Part shown: positions 25,688 through 34,755 of the stretch, in pieces
How the letters are laid out: each line of letters opens with the position of its first letter
Numbering within the stretch: the first letter of the stretch is position 1
Notes under the pieces: model-generated
Databases searched by the model: none
Told to the model about the DNA's origin: nothing
What the model saw: the letters and a program-made list of their open reading frames with translations, nothing else
Origin: Devosia ginsengisoli
GTDB taxonomy: Bacteria; Pseudomonadota; Alphaproteobacteria; Rhizobiales; Devosiaceae
Direction: 5' to 3'
NCBI RefSeq assembly: GCF_024707105.1
Contig: NZ_JANQAJ010000005.1
Coordinates: 391,409 to 455,408, forward strand
Length of the DNA: 64,000 nt
Made by a program: the position numbers and the translations under genes

Positions 25688-27571
25688 ATGTTTTTAGCTA
25701 TTTGTCGCCGCAACACGAAGCGGCTGGCCCGGCATACGGTGAGCGTGCTTGCGCTGGCCGGGGCGTTGCCGATGCTGGCAATGCCGGCTTCGAGTGCCTT
25801 TGCCCAGGACTACGCTGCGGCGCTCAAGACGATCGATGACGGTCTCATGGTTTCCGAGGAGACGGCAACGAACTGGTTTGAACAGAAAGCCAGTTGGGGG
25901 CCTACCTATACGGGTTCGGTCGCATGGACTTCCTTCATGGAGATGATCGAGGATCATCTCCGCGTCTATGGGGCGGTTGATATCGTCAAGAACCGCTTTC
26001 CGTTCGAGCGCTGGTATACCACCGAATATCCCGACACGTCCGGATGGTCGCTGGTATCGGATGGCCGCGACGTCAATGTCGCCTCCTATGCGACGCAATC
26101 CGGTTCCACCGGGCCGGATGGCGTCACCGCCGAGATGATCCTCTATGATCTCGGCCTTCCGGAAGATCAGTGGCCGGCCATCGCTGACCTGGCCGGAAAA
26201 ATCGTGGTGTTCAAGCAGGCGCCCTATGTCGGCGATGGCGTGACGGGAAGCTATTCGGACTACGAGTATCGGACCAACAACGATACCTTTCTTGAGGCCT
26301 ATGTTCCGGTCGACCCGACCTACGAGGGCGGCTACCGCAATCGCGACCAGTTCGGCGCGATGGGCAGGGTGATCACCGATGTTCTGGTGCCTTCGGAGGC
26401 ACTCGCTCACGTCGTCGTTCTGGATGTGCCTCCAGGCGCGGCAGTGGCCGGCCGCCAGCATGGTACGCCTGATCGCTATGAGGTGCCCGGTCTGCTGCTC
26501 GATGCCAAGGCCGGAGCGGCAGTTGTCGAAGATGCCCGCGCCGGCAAAACGGCAACCCTCGTGCTTGACGGCTATGTCGAGGAAGATGCCACCGCCTATC
26601 AACTTGCGGCCGTTTTGCCCGGCCGCGACTATGGCACCTCCGACGACAAGGCGGTCTTCATGGGCACCCACACCGATGGCCCCGGTCTTATCCAGGATTC
26701 CGGAGCCCTGGGGATACTGGGCGTGCTCGAATATTATTCGAAGATACCGCAGGACGACCGTCCGATGAGCATCTTCTTCTATTTCGACACCCGCCATTTC
26801 ACGCCGGGTGCGGAAGACAGCGCGCCCTATGATTATGTCGAAGATCACCTCGAAGAACTCGCCGAAACCATGGTCGGCGGGGTCCTGATGGAGCATATCG
26901 GCGGCACCCAGATGCGTGATGAGGGCGACGACTACGTGCCGACCGGCCAGGCCATGACCACCTACATCAACACCTTCGGCAACGACCTGCTGGTCGACGA
27001 GGCCATATCGGCCGTGGATGCCAGCGGTTTGGAGCGAGCCCAGGTGACCGTTGGCGAGCGCAACGGCGTCCTGGGGCGGCCGGGCGTCAATGGTGGCGTC
27101 CAGAACGACTGGAAGGGTAGCCACTTCGCCGTTTATCTGGACAAGATGGGTGGGCTTCCCTCCTGGCACATAACCGGCGATTGGCCGACCTCGGGCTATC
27201 AGGCATTGATGGACCTCGATCGCTTCAGCGAACCGGTTTTCCGCGACCAGGTCGAAACCGGCATTCTGCTGGTCGGCGAGCTGATGACCGGCGACGTTCT
27301 GGCCATGAACCCGGATTGGGGCGCCCTGCAGATACACGTGACGACCGGTGCCGAAGACAGCGACTTTGTCTCTGCTGACGCGGCCGAGGCAGGGCGTGCG
27401 GAACTGGGTGATCTGGCGACCGCCATTTTCGAGGCGGTGAAAGGCCGGGACTATGACGCTGCACGGGACGGACTGGCGCAACTCGCCACTCTCGCGAACG
27501 AGAAGCTGATGCCGGAAAAGGCCGGCACGGTCGCCGGGCTGATCGAGCAGGCAACGGCCCGGTTGCCATAA
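25688..27571 (+). CDS. Exported M28-like (PA-domain-containing) peptidase-fold protein
   Basis: A 627-residue protein with a twin-basic N-terminus and a signal peptide (about 1-40, ending SSAFAQ). The middle (about 130-300) resembles a protease-associated insertion (LAGKIVVFKQAPYVG). The M28-like core follows (about 325 on): VFMGTHTDGPGLIQDSGALGILGVLEYY gives the His/Asp and Asp ligands expected of aminopeptidases. The usual Glu-Glu pair is not obvious where I expect it (FFYFDTRHFTPGAEDSAP). It is periplasmic, and the substrate is unknown. A near-perfect GGAGGAGAGGAT ribosome-binding site fixes the start at 25688. Confidence 0.6.
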   Translation: MFLAICRRNTKRLARHTVSVLALAGALPMLAMPASSAFAQDYAAALKTIDDGLMVSEETATNWFEQKASWGPTYTGSVAWTSFMEMIEDHLRVYGAVDIVKNRFPFERWYTTEYPDTSGWSLVSDGRDVNVASYATQSGSTGPDGVTAEMILYDLGLPEDQWPAIADLAGKIVVFKQAPYVGDGVTGSYSDYEYRTNNDTFLEAYVPVDPTYEGGYRNRDQFGAMGRVITDVLVPSEALAHVVVLDVPPGAAVAGRQHGTPDRYEVPGLLLDAKAGAAVVEDARAGKTATLVLDGYVEEDATAYQLAAVLPGRDYGTSDDKAVFMGTHTDGPGLIQDSGALGILGVLEYYSKIPQDDRPMSIFFYFDTRHFTPGAEDSAPYDYVEDHLEELAETMVGGVLMEHIGGTQMRDEGDDYVPTGQAMTTYINTFGNDLLVDEAISAVDASGLERAQVTVGERNGVLGRPGVNGGVQNDWKGSHFAVYLDKMGGLPSWHITGDWPTSGYQALMDLDRFSEPVFRDQVETGILLVGELMTGDVLAMNPDWGALQIHVTTGAEDSDFVSADAAEAGRAELGDLATAIFEAVKGRDYDAARDGLAQLATLANEKLMPEKAGTVAGLIEQATARLP

Positions 27572-27586
27572 GCCTTACTGCAAATG

Positions 27587-27613
27587 GTGGCGGTACGATT
27601 TTCGTGCCGCCAC
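27587..27613 (+). terminator. Strong hairpin after the M28-like gene
   Basis: GTGGCGGTACGA pairs with TCGTGCCGCCAC (12 pairs, one G-T) around a TTT loop, 16 bases after the stop. There is no long T-tract, so it may be a terminator or only a transcript-protecting stem-loop. Confidence 0.55.
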
Positions 27614-27739
27614 AGCCCGATCCTGCGACGTGCCACGTCTTTTCTGGCCTATCCGCATTGCCCCCATGCCGCCAAACTTGTAGATCGGTCTTGGCGTGAC
27701 CAGATAGCGTTTCTGTCACGTAAAGGGGGCCGACCAGCC

Positions 27740-28174
27740 ATGACCGACCTCAAGCTCCTCGCGCTTGATACCGAAGACCTCGAAGTCATTTCCACCCATG
27801 TGCAGGATGCCGTGGTGCGCGTCGCCGACATGGGCTATGCGCGCGGCGACCGCCGCTTTGCCTTGCTGATGAACCGCTTCGATTGGGAATCGGGCAAGGG
27901 ACGCCGCGACAAGGGTTTGCGCAAGCGCGCGGCCCTGCATTTCGATGCCGTGCAATCCGTCGTCACCAATGGCTTCGATCCTGCTGCGCCCGAAGGCGTG
28001 CTGGAATTGCTGGCCATCACCTTCAAGCCCATTGACGGCCCGGCCGGCATTATCGAGCTCAGCTTTGCCGGCGGTGGCACGGTGCGCCTGGGTGTCGAAT
28101 GCCTCGAAGCCCGCCTCTCCGATCTCGGCGCTGCCTGGGCCGCCTCGGCCAAACCCGCCCATGCCCTCGACTAA
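27740..28174 (+). CDS. DUF2948 family protein
   Basis: A 144-residue soluble protein. The N-terminus LKLLALDTEDLEVISTHVQDAVVRVADM and the NRFDWE segment are the family hallmarks. The family is nearly always encoded directly before hisD in Alphaproteobacteria. Function unknown. The start at 27740 has AAAGGGGG upstream; the longer open frame from 27584 is not supported. The stop lies 9 bases before the hisD ATG, so they form an operon. Confidence 0.88.
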   Translation: MTDLKLLALDTEDLEVISTHVQDAVVRVADMGYARGDRRFALLMNRFDWESGKGRRDKGLRKRAALHFDAVQSVVTNGFDPAAPEGVLELLAITFKPIDGPAGIIELSFAGGGTVRLGVECLEARLSDLGAAWAASAKPAHALD

Positions 28175-28183
28175 GGATTATTG

Positions 28184-29476
28184 ATGCCCATTCGCCTCGA
28201 CAGCGCCGACGCCGATTTCGAGCGGCTTTTCCAGGACCTGCTGGACGGCAAGCGCGAGTCCAGCCAGGACGTGAACGACATCGTCGCCGGCATCATCGCC
28301 GACGTGCGGGCGCGGGGCGACGACGCCGTGGTGGAACTGACCAACAAGTTCGACCGCAACCATTTCACGGCGGCCGACCTGCGCATCAGCGAAGCCGAGA
28401 TCGACAAGGCCGCCGCCCGCGTCACGTCGGAAGTGCGGGCCGCGCTGCAGACGGCGCATGACCGCATCAAGGCGCATCACGAAAAGCAGAAGCCGGAAGA
28501 CCACATCTATACCGATCCGCTGGGGGTCACCCTGGGCACGCGCTGGACGCCGGTCGATGCCGTGGGCATCTACGTGCCCGGCGGTCTCGCCACCTATCCC
28601 TCCTCGGTGCTGATGAATGCCGTGCCGGCCCGCGTGGCCGGGGTCGAGCGCATCGCCATGGTGGTGCCGACGCCCGATGGGCAGATCGCTGCGCCGCTGC
28701 TGCTGGCCGCAAAGATATCAGGCGTCACCGAAATCTATCGCGTCGGCGGCGCGCAGGCCGTCGCGGCCCTGGCCTATGGCACTGCCACCATTGCGCCGGT
28801 CGACAAGGTGGTTGGCCCGGGCAATGCCTTCGTGGCATCAGCCAAGCGCCAGGTCTTCGGCAAGGTCGGTATCGACATGATCGCCGGCCCCTCCGAAGTG
28901 CTTGTTATCGCCGATGGCTCGGCCAATCCCGCCTGGGTTGCCGCCGACCTGATCGCCCAGGCCGAGCATGGGGCAGGCGCCCGCTCCATTCTGGTCACCA
29001 CCGAAAAGGGGCTGGCCGACGCCGTCGCCGCCGAAGTCGAGCGCCAGATCAATGTGCTGCCCAATCCGGCCAATGCGCGCGAAGGCTGGGATGATTGCAG
29101 CGCCATCATCACCGTAAACTCGCTCAACGAAGCGGCCTTGCTGGCCAATCGCATCGCCTCCGAACATGTGGAACTGGCGCTCAACGACCCGCAGGCGCTG
29201 CTGCCGGCCATCCGCCATGCCGGCGCGATCTTCCTCGGCCACCATACGCCCGAGGCCATTGGCGACTATGTCGGCGGCTCCAACCACGTCCTGCCTACCG
29301 CCGGCACGGCGCGCTTTGCCTCTGGCCTCGGCGTGCTCGATTTCATGAAGCGCACCTCCATCCTGGGCTGCGATCCGACGACGCTGGCCGCGCTGAGCGA
29401 GGCGGCGGTCACCCTGGCCGAAGTCGAAGGCCTCGATGGCCATGGGCGGTCGGTATCGATAAGGCTCAACCATTGA
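28184..29476 (+). CDS. hisD: Histidinol dehydrogenase
   Basis: A 430-residue enzyme catalysing the last two steps of histidine synthesis, L-histidinol to L-histidine, with two NAD reductions and a zinc ion. Signatures seen are VDAVGIYVPGGLATYPSSVLMN, YRVGGAQAVAALAYGT, VGPGNAFVASAKRQVFG, DMIAGPSEVLVIADGSAN, LIAQAEHGAGARS and the catalytic SEHVELAL region. The start at 28184 has TAAGGA upstream. It lies between DUF2948 and the UPF0262 fusion gene, as usual in Hyphomicrobiales, although no other his gene is in the window. Confidence 0.97.
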   Translation: MPIRLDSADADFERLFQDLLDGKRESSQDVNDIVAGIIADVRARGDDAVVELTNKFDRNHFTAADLRISEAEIDKAAARVTSEVRAALQTAHDRIKAHHEKQKPEDHIYTDPLGVTLGTRWTPVDAVGIYVPGGLATYPSSVLMNAVPARVAGVERIAMVVPTPDGQIAAPLLLAAKISGVTEIYRVGGAQAVAALAYGTATIAPVDKVVGPGNAFVASAKRQVFGKVGIDMIAGPSEVLVIADGSANPAWVAADLIAQAEHGAGARSILVTTEKGLADAVAAEVERQINVLPNPANAREGWDDCSAIITVNSLNEAALLANRIASEHVELALNDPQALLPAIRHAGAIFLGHHTPEAIGDYVGGSNHVLPTAGTARFASGLGVLDFMKRTSILGCDPTTLAALSEAAVTLAEVEGLDGHGRSVSIRLNH

Positions 29477-29484
29477 GCATTTCG

Positions 29485-30444
29485 ATGGAAAGCCAGGCGA
29501 AACCGTCCAATACCGATCGCCTGGTCACTGTCACGCTGGACCCCAATACCATCACCTCGATCAATCCCGACGAGGTGCATGAATGGCGCATTGCCATCTA
29601 TGACCTGCTGGAGGACAATTCCTTCCGCCCGGCGCGCGTCACCGCCACCGGCCCCTTCGCGCTGCATATGTCGATCATCGGCAATTCCATCGTGCTCGAT
29701 GTGCGCCATCCCGAGACCTTCCAGCCCATCGCCGCGCATTACCTGTCGCTGACCCCGTTCCGCCGGCTGATCCGCGACTATTTCCGCATCCGCGACGCCT
29801 ATTACGAGGCCATCCGCTCGGCCCAGCCCTTCCAGATCGAAACCGTCGACATGGCCCGCCGCGGCATGCATAACGAGGCGGCCGAACTGCTGCGCACGCG
29901 GCTGACCAACAAGCTCATCATCGATCTCAATACGGCAAGGCGGCTGTTCACCCTCATCTGCGCGGTGCAGCCCTATGCCTCCAGAATCGACGAGGCGACG
30001 AGCGAATTGCCGTCTGTGCTTTTCGTCTGCTCGATGAATTCGGTGCGTTCGCCCATGGCTGCCGCCCTGGCGCGCCAGGCCTTTCCCGGCCGCATCATCG
30101 CCCGCTCGGTGGGCGTCAATGGCGGCAAGGCCGACCAGTTCGTGCATGAGGTGATGGAAGAGATCGGCATTGATATGAGCGTGCACACGCCCCATATCCT
30201 CGATGAACTCGTTGCCAACCACTTCGATCTGGTCATCACCCTGTCAGAGGATGCGCCCGATGCCGTGAGCCGCAAGGGCCTCGAGGCCGGCGCGGTCGAG
30301 CATTGGAAGACGGCCGATCCATCCCTGGTGGAGGGCAGTCGCGAGCTGGTGCTGTCAGCCTATCGTGAACTACGCGACAGCCTCAGCAAGCGCGTTCGCA
30401 GCCGTCTGGAGCCGCTCGTTTCCAGTGGTTCACAAATCCGTTGA
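29485..30444 (+). CDS. UPF0262 domain fused to low-molecular-weight protein phosphatase/arsenate-reductase-like domain
   Basis: A 319-residue two-domain protein. Residues 1-165 are UPF0262 (LTPFRRLIRDYFRIRDAYYE, DMARRGMHNEAAELL, IIDLNTARRLFTLIC). After a short linker, residues 178-315 are a low-MW phosphotyrosine-phosphatase domain with LFVCSMNSVRSPMAAAL, giving the CX5R loop, and a catalytic Asp in KTADPS. In other Hyphomicrobiales known to me these are two adjacent genes between hisD and infA. Here the frame runs straight through. A TTG at 29473 overlapping the hisD stop could also be the start. The phosphatase substrate is unknown. Confidence 0.8.
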   Translation: MESQAKPSNTDRLVTVTLDPNTITSINPDEVHEWRIAIYDLLEDNSFRPARVTATGPFALHMSIIGNSIVLDVRHPETFQPIAAHYLSLTPFRRLIRDYFRIRDAYYEAIRSAQPFQIETVDMARRGMHNEAAELLRTRLTNKLIIDLNTARRLFTLICAVQPYASRIDEATSELPSVLFVCSMNSVRSPMAAALARQAFPGRIIARSVGVNGGKADQFVHEVMEEIGIDMSVHTPHILDELVANHFDLVITLSEDAPDAVSRKGLEAGAVEHWKTADPSLVEGSRELVLSAYRELRDSLSKRVRSRLEPLVSSGSQIR

Positions 30445-30519
30445 ATTGAAGTAGGTAAAGGCCACTTTCCGACCCGTGGCCGGCGAGCGATGCCCCTATG
30501 GGTCTTATCAGGAGATAGT

Positions 30520-30738
30520 ATGGCGAAGGAAGAAGTGCTCGAATTTCCGGGCGTGGTGACTGAATTGCTTCCCAATGCGACGTTCCGCGTCAAATTGGAA
30601 AACGAACACGAAATCATTGCCCACACCGCTGGCCGCATGCGCAAGAACCGCATTCGCGTCCTGGCCGGCGACAAGGTCCTGTGCGAAATGACGCCCTACG
30701 ACCTCACCAAGGGCCGTATCACCTATCGTTTCAAGTAA
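30520..30738 (+). CDS. infA: Translation initiation factor IF-1
   Basis: A 72-residue OB-fold protein with the canonical sequence [52 protein letters not shown] and TYRFK. IF-1 binds the 30S A site during initiation. The start follows CAGGAG. It is followed 10 bases later by maf, the usual order. The open frame extends ten codons upstream, but these residues are not part of IF-1. Confidence 0.98.
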   Translation: MAKEEVLEFPGVVTELLPNATFRVKLENEHEIIAHTAGRMRKNRIRVLAGDKVLCEMTPYDLTKGRITYRFK

Positions 30739-30748
30739 AGGCTGAGAG

Positions 30749-31270
30749 ATGGCCAGTCGTCCGGACCTGATCCTGGCCTCCGCCTCGCCGCGCCGGCTGG
30801 CTCTGCTCAACCAGATCGGCATCGAGCCCGAGCACCTGGTGCCGGCCCATGTCGACGAAACGCCCGAAAAGGGCGAATTGCCGCGCAAGCTTGCCATCCG
30901 CCTCGCCGACCTCAAGGCATTGACCGCCCAGCACAAGGCCCGTTCCGCCGGCTTCGGCCAGGGCGCGCTGGTGCTTGCCGCCGATACGGTGGTTGCCGTC
31001 GGCCGCCGCATCCTGCCCAAGGCCGAGACCATGGAAGAGGCCACCGAGTGCCTCCGCCTGCTCTCGGGCCGCGCCCACCGCGTCTATACCGCACTGACAG
31101 TGCTGACCCCCTCGGGCAGCAAGCGCCAGCGCCTGGTCGAAACCCGCCTGCGCTTCAAGCGCCTCTCCACCCGCGAGATGGAAGCCTATCTGGCCAGCGC
31201 CGAATGGCGCAACGCCGTCTTTCCTCGCCCCCCACAATCCAATCCATCTTCAAAACGCCGCTTTCATTAA
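30749..31270 (+). pseudogene. maf: Maf-like nucleotide pyrophosphatase, C-terminally truncated
   Basis: The first 155 residues are a normal Maf protein: [37 protein letters not shown] and [17 protein letters not shown]. Maf proteins hydrolyse non-canonical nucleoside triphosphates. After EWR the usual GGYxIQG segment with the active-site Gln and the last 40 or so residues are missing. Instead 19 unrelated residues ([19 protein letters not shown]) precede the stop. No other frame contains the lost part, so this is not a simple frameshift. A deletion seems to have joined maf to the promoter of the GGDEF/EAL gene. The yacG homologue that often follows maf is also absent. Confidence 0.8.
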
Positions 31271-31308
31271 CCCGCGATAGGCTCCGCTTCTGGGTTTGAG
31301 GCTTCGCG

Positions 31309-33150
31309 ATGGTTCCTGGCGACACCGGACTGCTGTTGCGTCTCCAGACGGAAGTGCTGGAGGCGGTCGCCTGCGGGGAGCCATTGGTGGCGGTGGCCGA
31401 TCTGCTATGCCGTCGCGCCGAGGCGCTGGCGCCCGGCGTCGTCTGCACCATCCTGTCGATCGACGGCGAAGGCCGGTTGCGCCCATTGGCGGCGCCCAGC
31501 CTGCCGCTGGCCTATTCCAGCGCCATCGATGGCCTGTCGATCGGCCCGCAAAGCGGCTCCTGCGGGGCGGCGGCTTTTCACAACGAGCCGGTCATCGTCA
31601 CCGATATCGGAAGCGACCCGCTCTGGAATGATTATCGCGGCCTGGTCGAACCGCTTGGCCTGCGCGCCTGCTGGTCCAGCCCCATAAGCGACCATGACGG
31701 GCGGGTGGTCGCCACGTTCGCCTTCTACTACCGCACCTGTCGCGGCCCCGATGCGCTGGAGCGCAGCATCGTGCAGACCTGCGTGCATCTCTGCGCCATC
31801 GCCATCGCGCATGAACAGGTGCGCCAGCGCAATCATCGCCTGGCCTATTTCGATGCGCTGACCGGCCTGCCCAATCGCGGCCATTTCAACGAATTGCTCG
31901 ATCGCTCCATCGGCATGGCCGAGCCCTTCGGCCTGCTGCTGGTCGATATCGACCATCTCAAGCTGGTCAATGACACGGTGGGCCATGTCTTCGGTGACAG
32001 GCTGATCAGCGCCGTGGCGGCGCGCATCGCCGATTGCCACCCCTCGCTCACCGCCTGCCGCCTCGGCGGCGACGAATTCGCCGTGCTGGTGGCCGATTGC
32101 CATGACGATGCCGCCCTGCAGGATGCCGCCAGCCGCATGCTCGCGGCGGTGCGTGGCCTGGTCCAGGTCGGCGACCAGACCATCGATCCGCATATCACCA
32201 TTGGCGGCGCCCTGTTCGGCCCCGATGGCGCCGATGGCCCCGCGCTCAGCCAGAATGCCGATTTCGCGCTCTACCATGCCAAGGAAACAAGGCGCGGCGG
32301 CTATGTCCGCTTCACGCCCGGCCTGCGCACCTCCATGCTGGAGCGCGCCACCATGGTGCGATCAGTCGATTCCGCTTTGGCCGAAAGGCGCATGATCGTC
32401 CACTACCAGCCCATCGTCCGGCTCGATACGGCCGAGATTGTCGGGCTGGAAGCCCTGGCGCGCATGCGCATGCCCGACGGGCGCATCGCCGCAGCCGGCG
32501 AATTCCATGCCGCCATGGCCGATCCGCGCATCGCCTGGCAGTTGACCGGCCAGATGCTGACCCAGATCGCCGCGGATATCCGCCACTGGCTCGATCTCGG
32601 CCTGGTCTTTCAGCATGTCGGCGTCAACGTCACGACTGGCGATTTCCAGCGCGGCGACCTCGAAACCCGCATCGTCGAGACCTTCGAACGGGCGGGCGTC
32701 GACCTCAAGCATATCGTGCTCGAGGTCAATGAAGCTGTCTATGTCGGCGGCAATGACCAGATGGTGCCGCATGCCGTCAGCGCCCTGCGCCAGCGGGGCC
32801 TCTTGGTCGCGCTCGACGATTTCGGCACCGGCTTCGCCTCGCTCACCCACCTGCTGAGCTTTCCCGTCGATATCATCAAGATCGACCGCTCCTTCGTGGC
32901 CCGCCTCGGCAGCGACCGCGCCAGCGATGTCGTGGTCGGCTCCATCATCGACATCGCCCGCAAGCTCGACATGAAGCTGGTGGCCGAGGGCATCGAAACG
33001 CCGGAACAGGCGCGCATCCTCAGCGAGCTCGGCTGCGTCATGGGGCAGGGCTATCTCTATGCCCGTCCCACCTCGCGGGACGATACCACCCGCCTGCTGT
33101 CGCTCTTCGCCCAGAAACTCGACGCTGCCGGCACCCGCCGCTCCGCCTGA
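31309..33150 (+). CDS. GAF-GGDEF-EAL cyclic-di-GMP signalling protein
   Basis: A 613-residue cytoplasmic protein. A GAF domain (about 15-165, with PQSGSCGAAAFHNEPVIVTD) precedes a GGDEF domain (about 180-335, LTGLPNRGHFNELLDR and intact RLGGDEFAVLV at 251-261). An EAL domain follows (about 350-600). EAL residues are present: VGLEALARM (381-383), NVTTGDF, LEVNEAVY, LDDFGTGFASL, DIIKIDRSF and VAEGIETPEQ. Both synthase and phosphodiesterase activities are therefore possible, with the GAF domain as sensor. The start at 31309 lies 38 bases after the truncated maf. Confidence 0.93.
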   Translation: MVPGDTGLLLRLQTEVLEAVACGEPLVAVADLLCRRAEALAPGVVCTILSIDGEGRLRPLAAPSLPLAYSSAIDGLSIGPQSGSCGAAAFHNEPVIVTDIGSDPLWNDYRGLVEPLGLRACWSSPISDHDGRVVATFAFYYRTCRGPDALERSIVQTCVHLCAIAIAHEQVRQRNHRLAYFDALTGLPNRGHFNELLDRSIGMAEPFGLLLVDIDHLKLVNDTVGHVFGDRLISAVAARIADCHPSLTACRLGGDEFAVLVADCHDDAALQDAASRMLAAVRGLVQVGDQTIDPHITIGGALFGPDGADGPALSQNADFALYHAKETRRGGYVRFTPGLRTSMLERATMVRSVDSALAERRMIVHYQPIVRLDTAEIVGLEALARMRMPDGRIAAAGEFHAAMADPRIAWQLTGQMLTQIAADIRHWLDLGLVFQHVGVNVTTGDFQRGDLETRIVETFERAGVDLKHIVLEVNEAVYVGGNDQMVPHAVSALRQRGLLVALDDFGTGFASLTHLLSFPVDIIKIDRSFVARLGSDRASDVVVGSIIDIARKLDMKLVAEGIETPEQARILSELGCVMGQGYLYARPTSRDDTTRLLSLFAQKLDAAGTRRSA

Positions 33151-33233
33151 GCGCCGTTGCATTTGTTCGCCCTCTGGCGCAAGCTGGTGGTGAAGTATCC
33201 GACTGGACCAAAGTCGCATGGCGCCTGCGCCGC

Positions 33234-33251
33234 GTGACAGGACGGTGACAG
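33234..33251 (-). promoter_or_regulatory. Direct repeat CTGTCAC-N4-CTGTCAC upstream of tctC (Pho-box-like)
   Basis: On the plus strand GTGACAG occurs at 33234-33240 and 33245-33251, an 11-base period. Read on the minus strand it is CTGTCAC-CGTC-CTGTCAC, matching the heptamer and spacing of alphaproteobacterial PhoB boxes (CTGTCAT repeated with 4 bases between). Such repeats bind OmpR/PhoB-family regulators in general. It lies about 65 bases before tctC, so the binder could be PhoB or the TctD-like regulator at 39551-40222. Confidence 0.55.
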
Positions 33252-33314
33252 GGACGCCGCCTATTCTCCCCGTCACGAACGCAATGACGTTCTGGATATG
33301 ACATGGGAGGACTT

Positions 33315-34259
33315 ATGAACAAGCTGCTCTTGGCCGCGCTGATCTCTGGCGCAATGGCCGTTCCCGCTTTCGCCGCCGATTACACCATCATGGCCCCCGC
33401 TGCCCCTGGCGGCGGTTGGGACAGCACCGCCCGCACCATGCAGATGGTGCTGCAGGAAGAAGGCATCTCGGGCAATGTCCAGGTGACCAACGTGCCCGGC
33501 GCCGGCGGCGCCATCGGCCTCGCCCAGTTCATCAACCAGGGCAATGGCGATCCGAGCCAGCTCATGGTCAGCGGCTATGTGATGGTCGGTGCCCTGCTGA
33601 CGGCGGCTTCGCCGGTCACCCTGGCCGACACGACCCCGATCGCCCGTCTTACCGGTGAATCGGTGGCCATCGTGGTTCCGACCAGTTCATCCATCCAGTC
33701 GATGGACGATCTCGTCGCCCAGCTCAAGGCTGATCCGGGCGCGGTGGCCTGGGCCGGCGGTTCGGCCGGCGGCGCGGACCACATCACGGCGGGCCTTATC
33801 GCCCAGGCTTCGGGTGTCGACCCGACCCTGGTCAACTACATCGCCTATTCGGGCGGTGGTGAAGCCCTTGCCGCCATTCTCGGTGGCCAGGTGACCGTCG
33901 GCCTCTCCGGCTACAGCGAATTCGCCAGCCAGATCGCCGCGGGCGAACTGCGCCTGCTCGCCATTTCCGGCGAAAACCGCCTCGACGGCGTCGATGCCCC
34001 CACCCTCAAGGAAGCCGGTGTCGATGTGGCGCTGGAAAACTGGCGCATGGTCACCGCCGCGCCGGGAATTACCGATGAGCAGAAGGCCGCCATCGCCGCC
34101 GATATCGAGGCGATGGTGAATTCGGATAGCTGGCAGGCTGCCCTGACCGAGCGCGGCTGGGTCAATACCTACCTCGCCGGCGACGCCTTCGACGCCCAGC
34201 TTGCCGCTGACACCGAAGCAACGGCCACCATTCTTAAGGCCATTGGCCTGGTGCAATGA
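33315..34259 (+). CDS. tctC: Tripartite tricarboxylate transporter substrate-binding protein TctC
   Basis: A 314-residue periplasmic protein. The signal peptide is about 20 residues (ending AFAA). The Bug/TctC-family opening follows ([21 protein letters not shown]), where the glycine loop binds the carboxylate, with [16 protein letters not shown] further on. It captures a carboxylate, possibly a di- or tricarboxylate such as citrate, for the TctAB membrane complex. GGGAGGAC gives a strong ribosome-binding site for the ATG at 33315. Its stop overlaps the tctB start by four bases (ATGA). Confidence 0.92.
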   Translation: MNKLLLAALISGAMAVPAFAADYTIMAPAAPGGGWDSTARTMQMVLQEEGISGNVQVTNVPGAGGAIGLAQFINQGNGDPSQLMVSGYVMVGALLTAASPVTLADTTPIARLTGESVAIVVPTSSSIQSMDDLVAQLKADPGAVAWAGGSAGGADHITAGLIAQASGVDPTLVNYIAYSGGGEALAAILGGQVTVGLSGYSEFASQIAAGELRLLAISGENRLDGVDAPTLKEAGVDVALENWRMVTAAPGITDEQKAAIAADIEAMVNSDSWQAALTERGWVNTYLAGDAFDAQLAADTEATATILKAIGLVQ

Positions 34260-34742
34260 GCGGAGCCAATCCGAAAATGACGCGCCGCCCCGACGGGGCG
34301 GCGCTTGTCATAGCCGGGATCCTGGCCGCCATCGCGGTCGTGATCATCTGGCAAACCATGAACATGCCCGTTGCGGCTCTATACGCGCGGGTTGGCCCCA
34401 CGACTTTCCCCTATGTCATCGCGGGCGGCCTGTTGCTGCTGTCCGCCGGTACCGTGGTTTCGGCATTGCGCGGCAGCTTTCCGGCACGCGCCAACGACAA
34501 TTACATCCCCATAATGTGGATCGTCGGTGGCCTCGTTGGCCAGATGCTGCTGCTGTCGAGTGCGGGCTTCTCCATCGCCACGGGTGTGCTTTTCGCCTTC
34601 ACCGCCAAGGGTTTTGGCCGCGGTCCCCTGTGGAAGACCATTCCCATGGGCGCGCTTTTCGCCTTCATCGTCTGGTTCGCCTTCGCCAAGGGCCTGCAGC
34701 TCTCGCTGCCGTCAGGTCCCCCTCGAACGCCTTATTCCCTGA
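34256..34742 (+). CDS. tctB: Tripartite tricarboxylate transporter small membrane subunit TctB (probable frameshift near the end)
   Basis: About 160 residues with four transmembrane helices, including [33 protein letters not shown], the [17 protein letters not shown] region and [18 protein letters not shown]. It is the small permease subunit that pairs with TctA. As read, the frame changes at the C run 34718-34722 and runs to 34828, overlapping tctA. Removing one C gives the usual ending SGPLERLIP and a stop at 34742, 13 bases before tctA. A homopolymer error is therefore likely. Confidence 0.85.
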
Positions 34743-34755
34743 TCGGAAGTCGCAG

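Noticed and set aside
25694..27481. A 595-codon open frame opposite the M28-like gene
   Set aside because: Composition is His/Arg/Gly-rich without signal or motif; the plus-strand frame has a strong ribosome-binding site and signal peptide.
33303..33317. ATG at 33303 as the tctC start
   Set aside because: The ATG at 33315 has an ideal Shine-Dalgarno spacing and begins the signal peptide; the upstream codons encode the ribosome-binding site itself.
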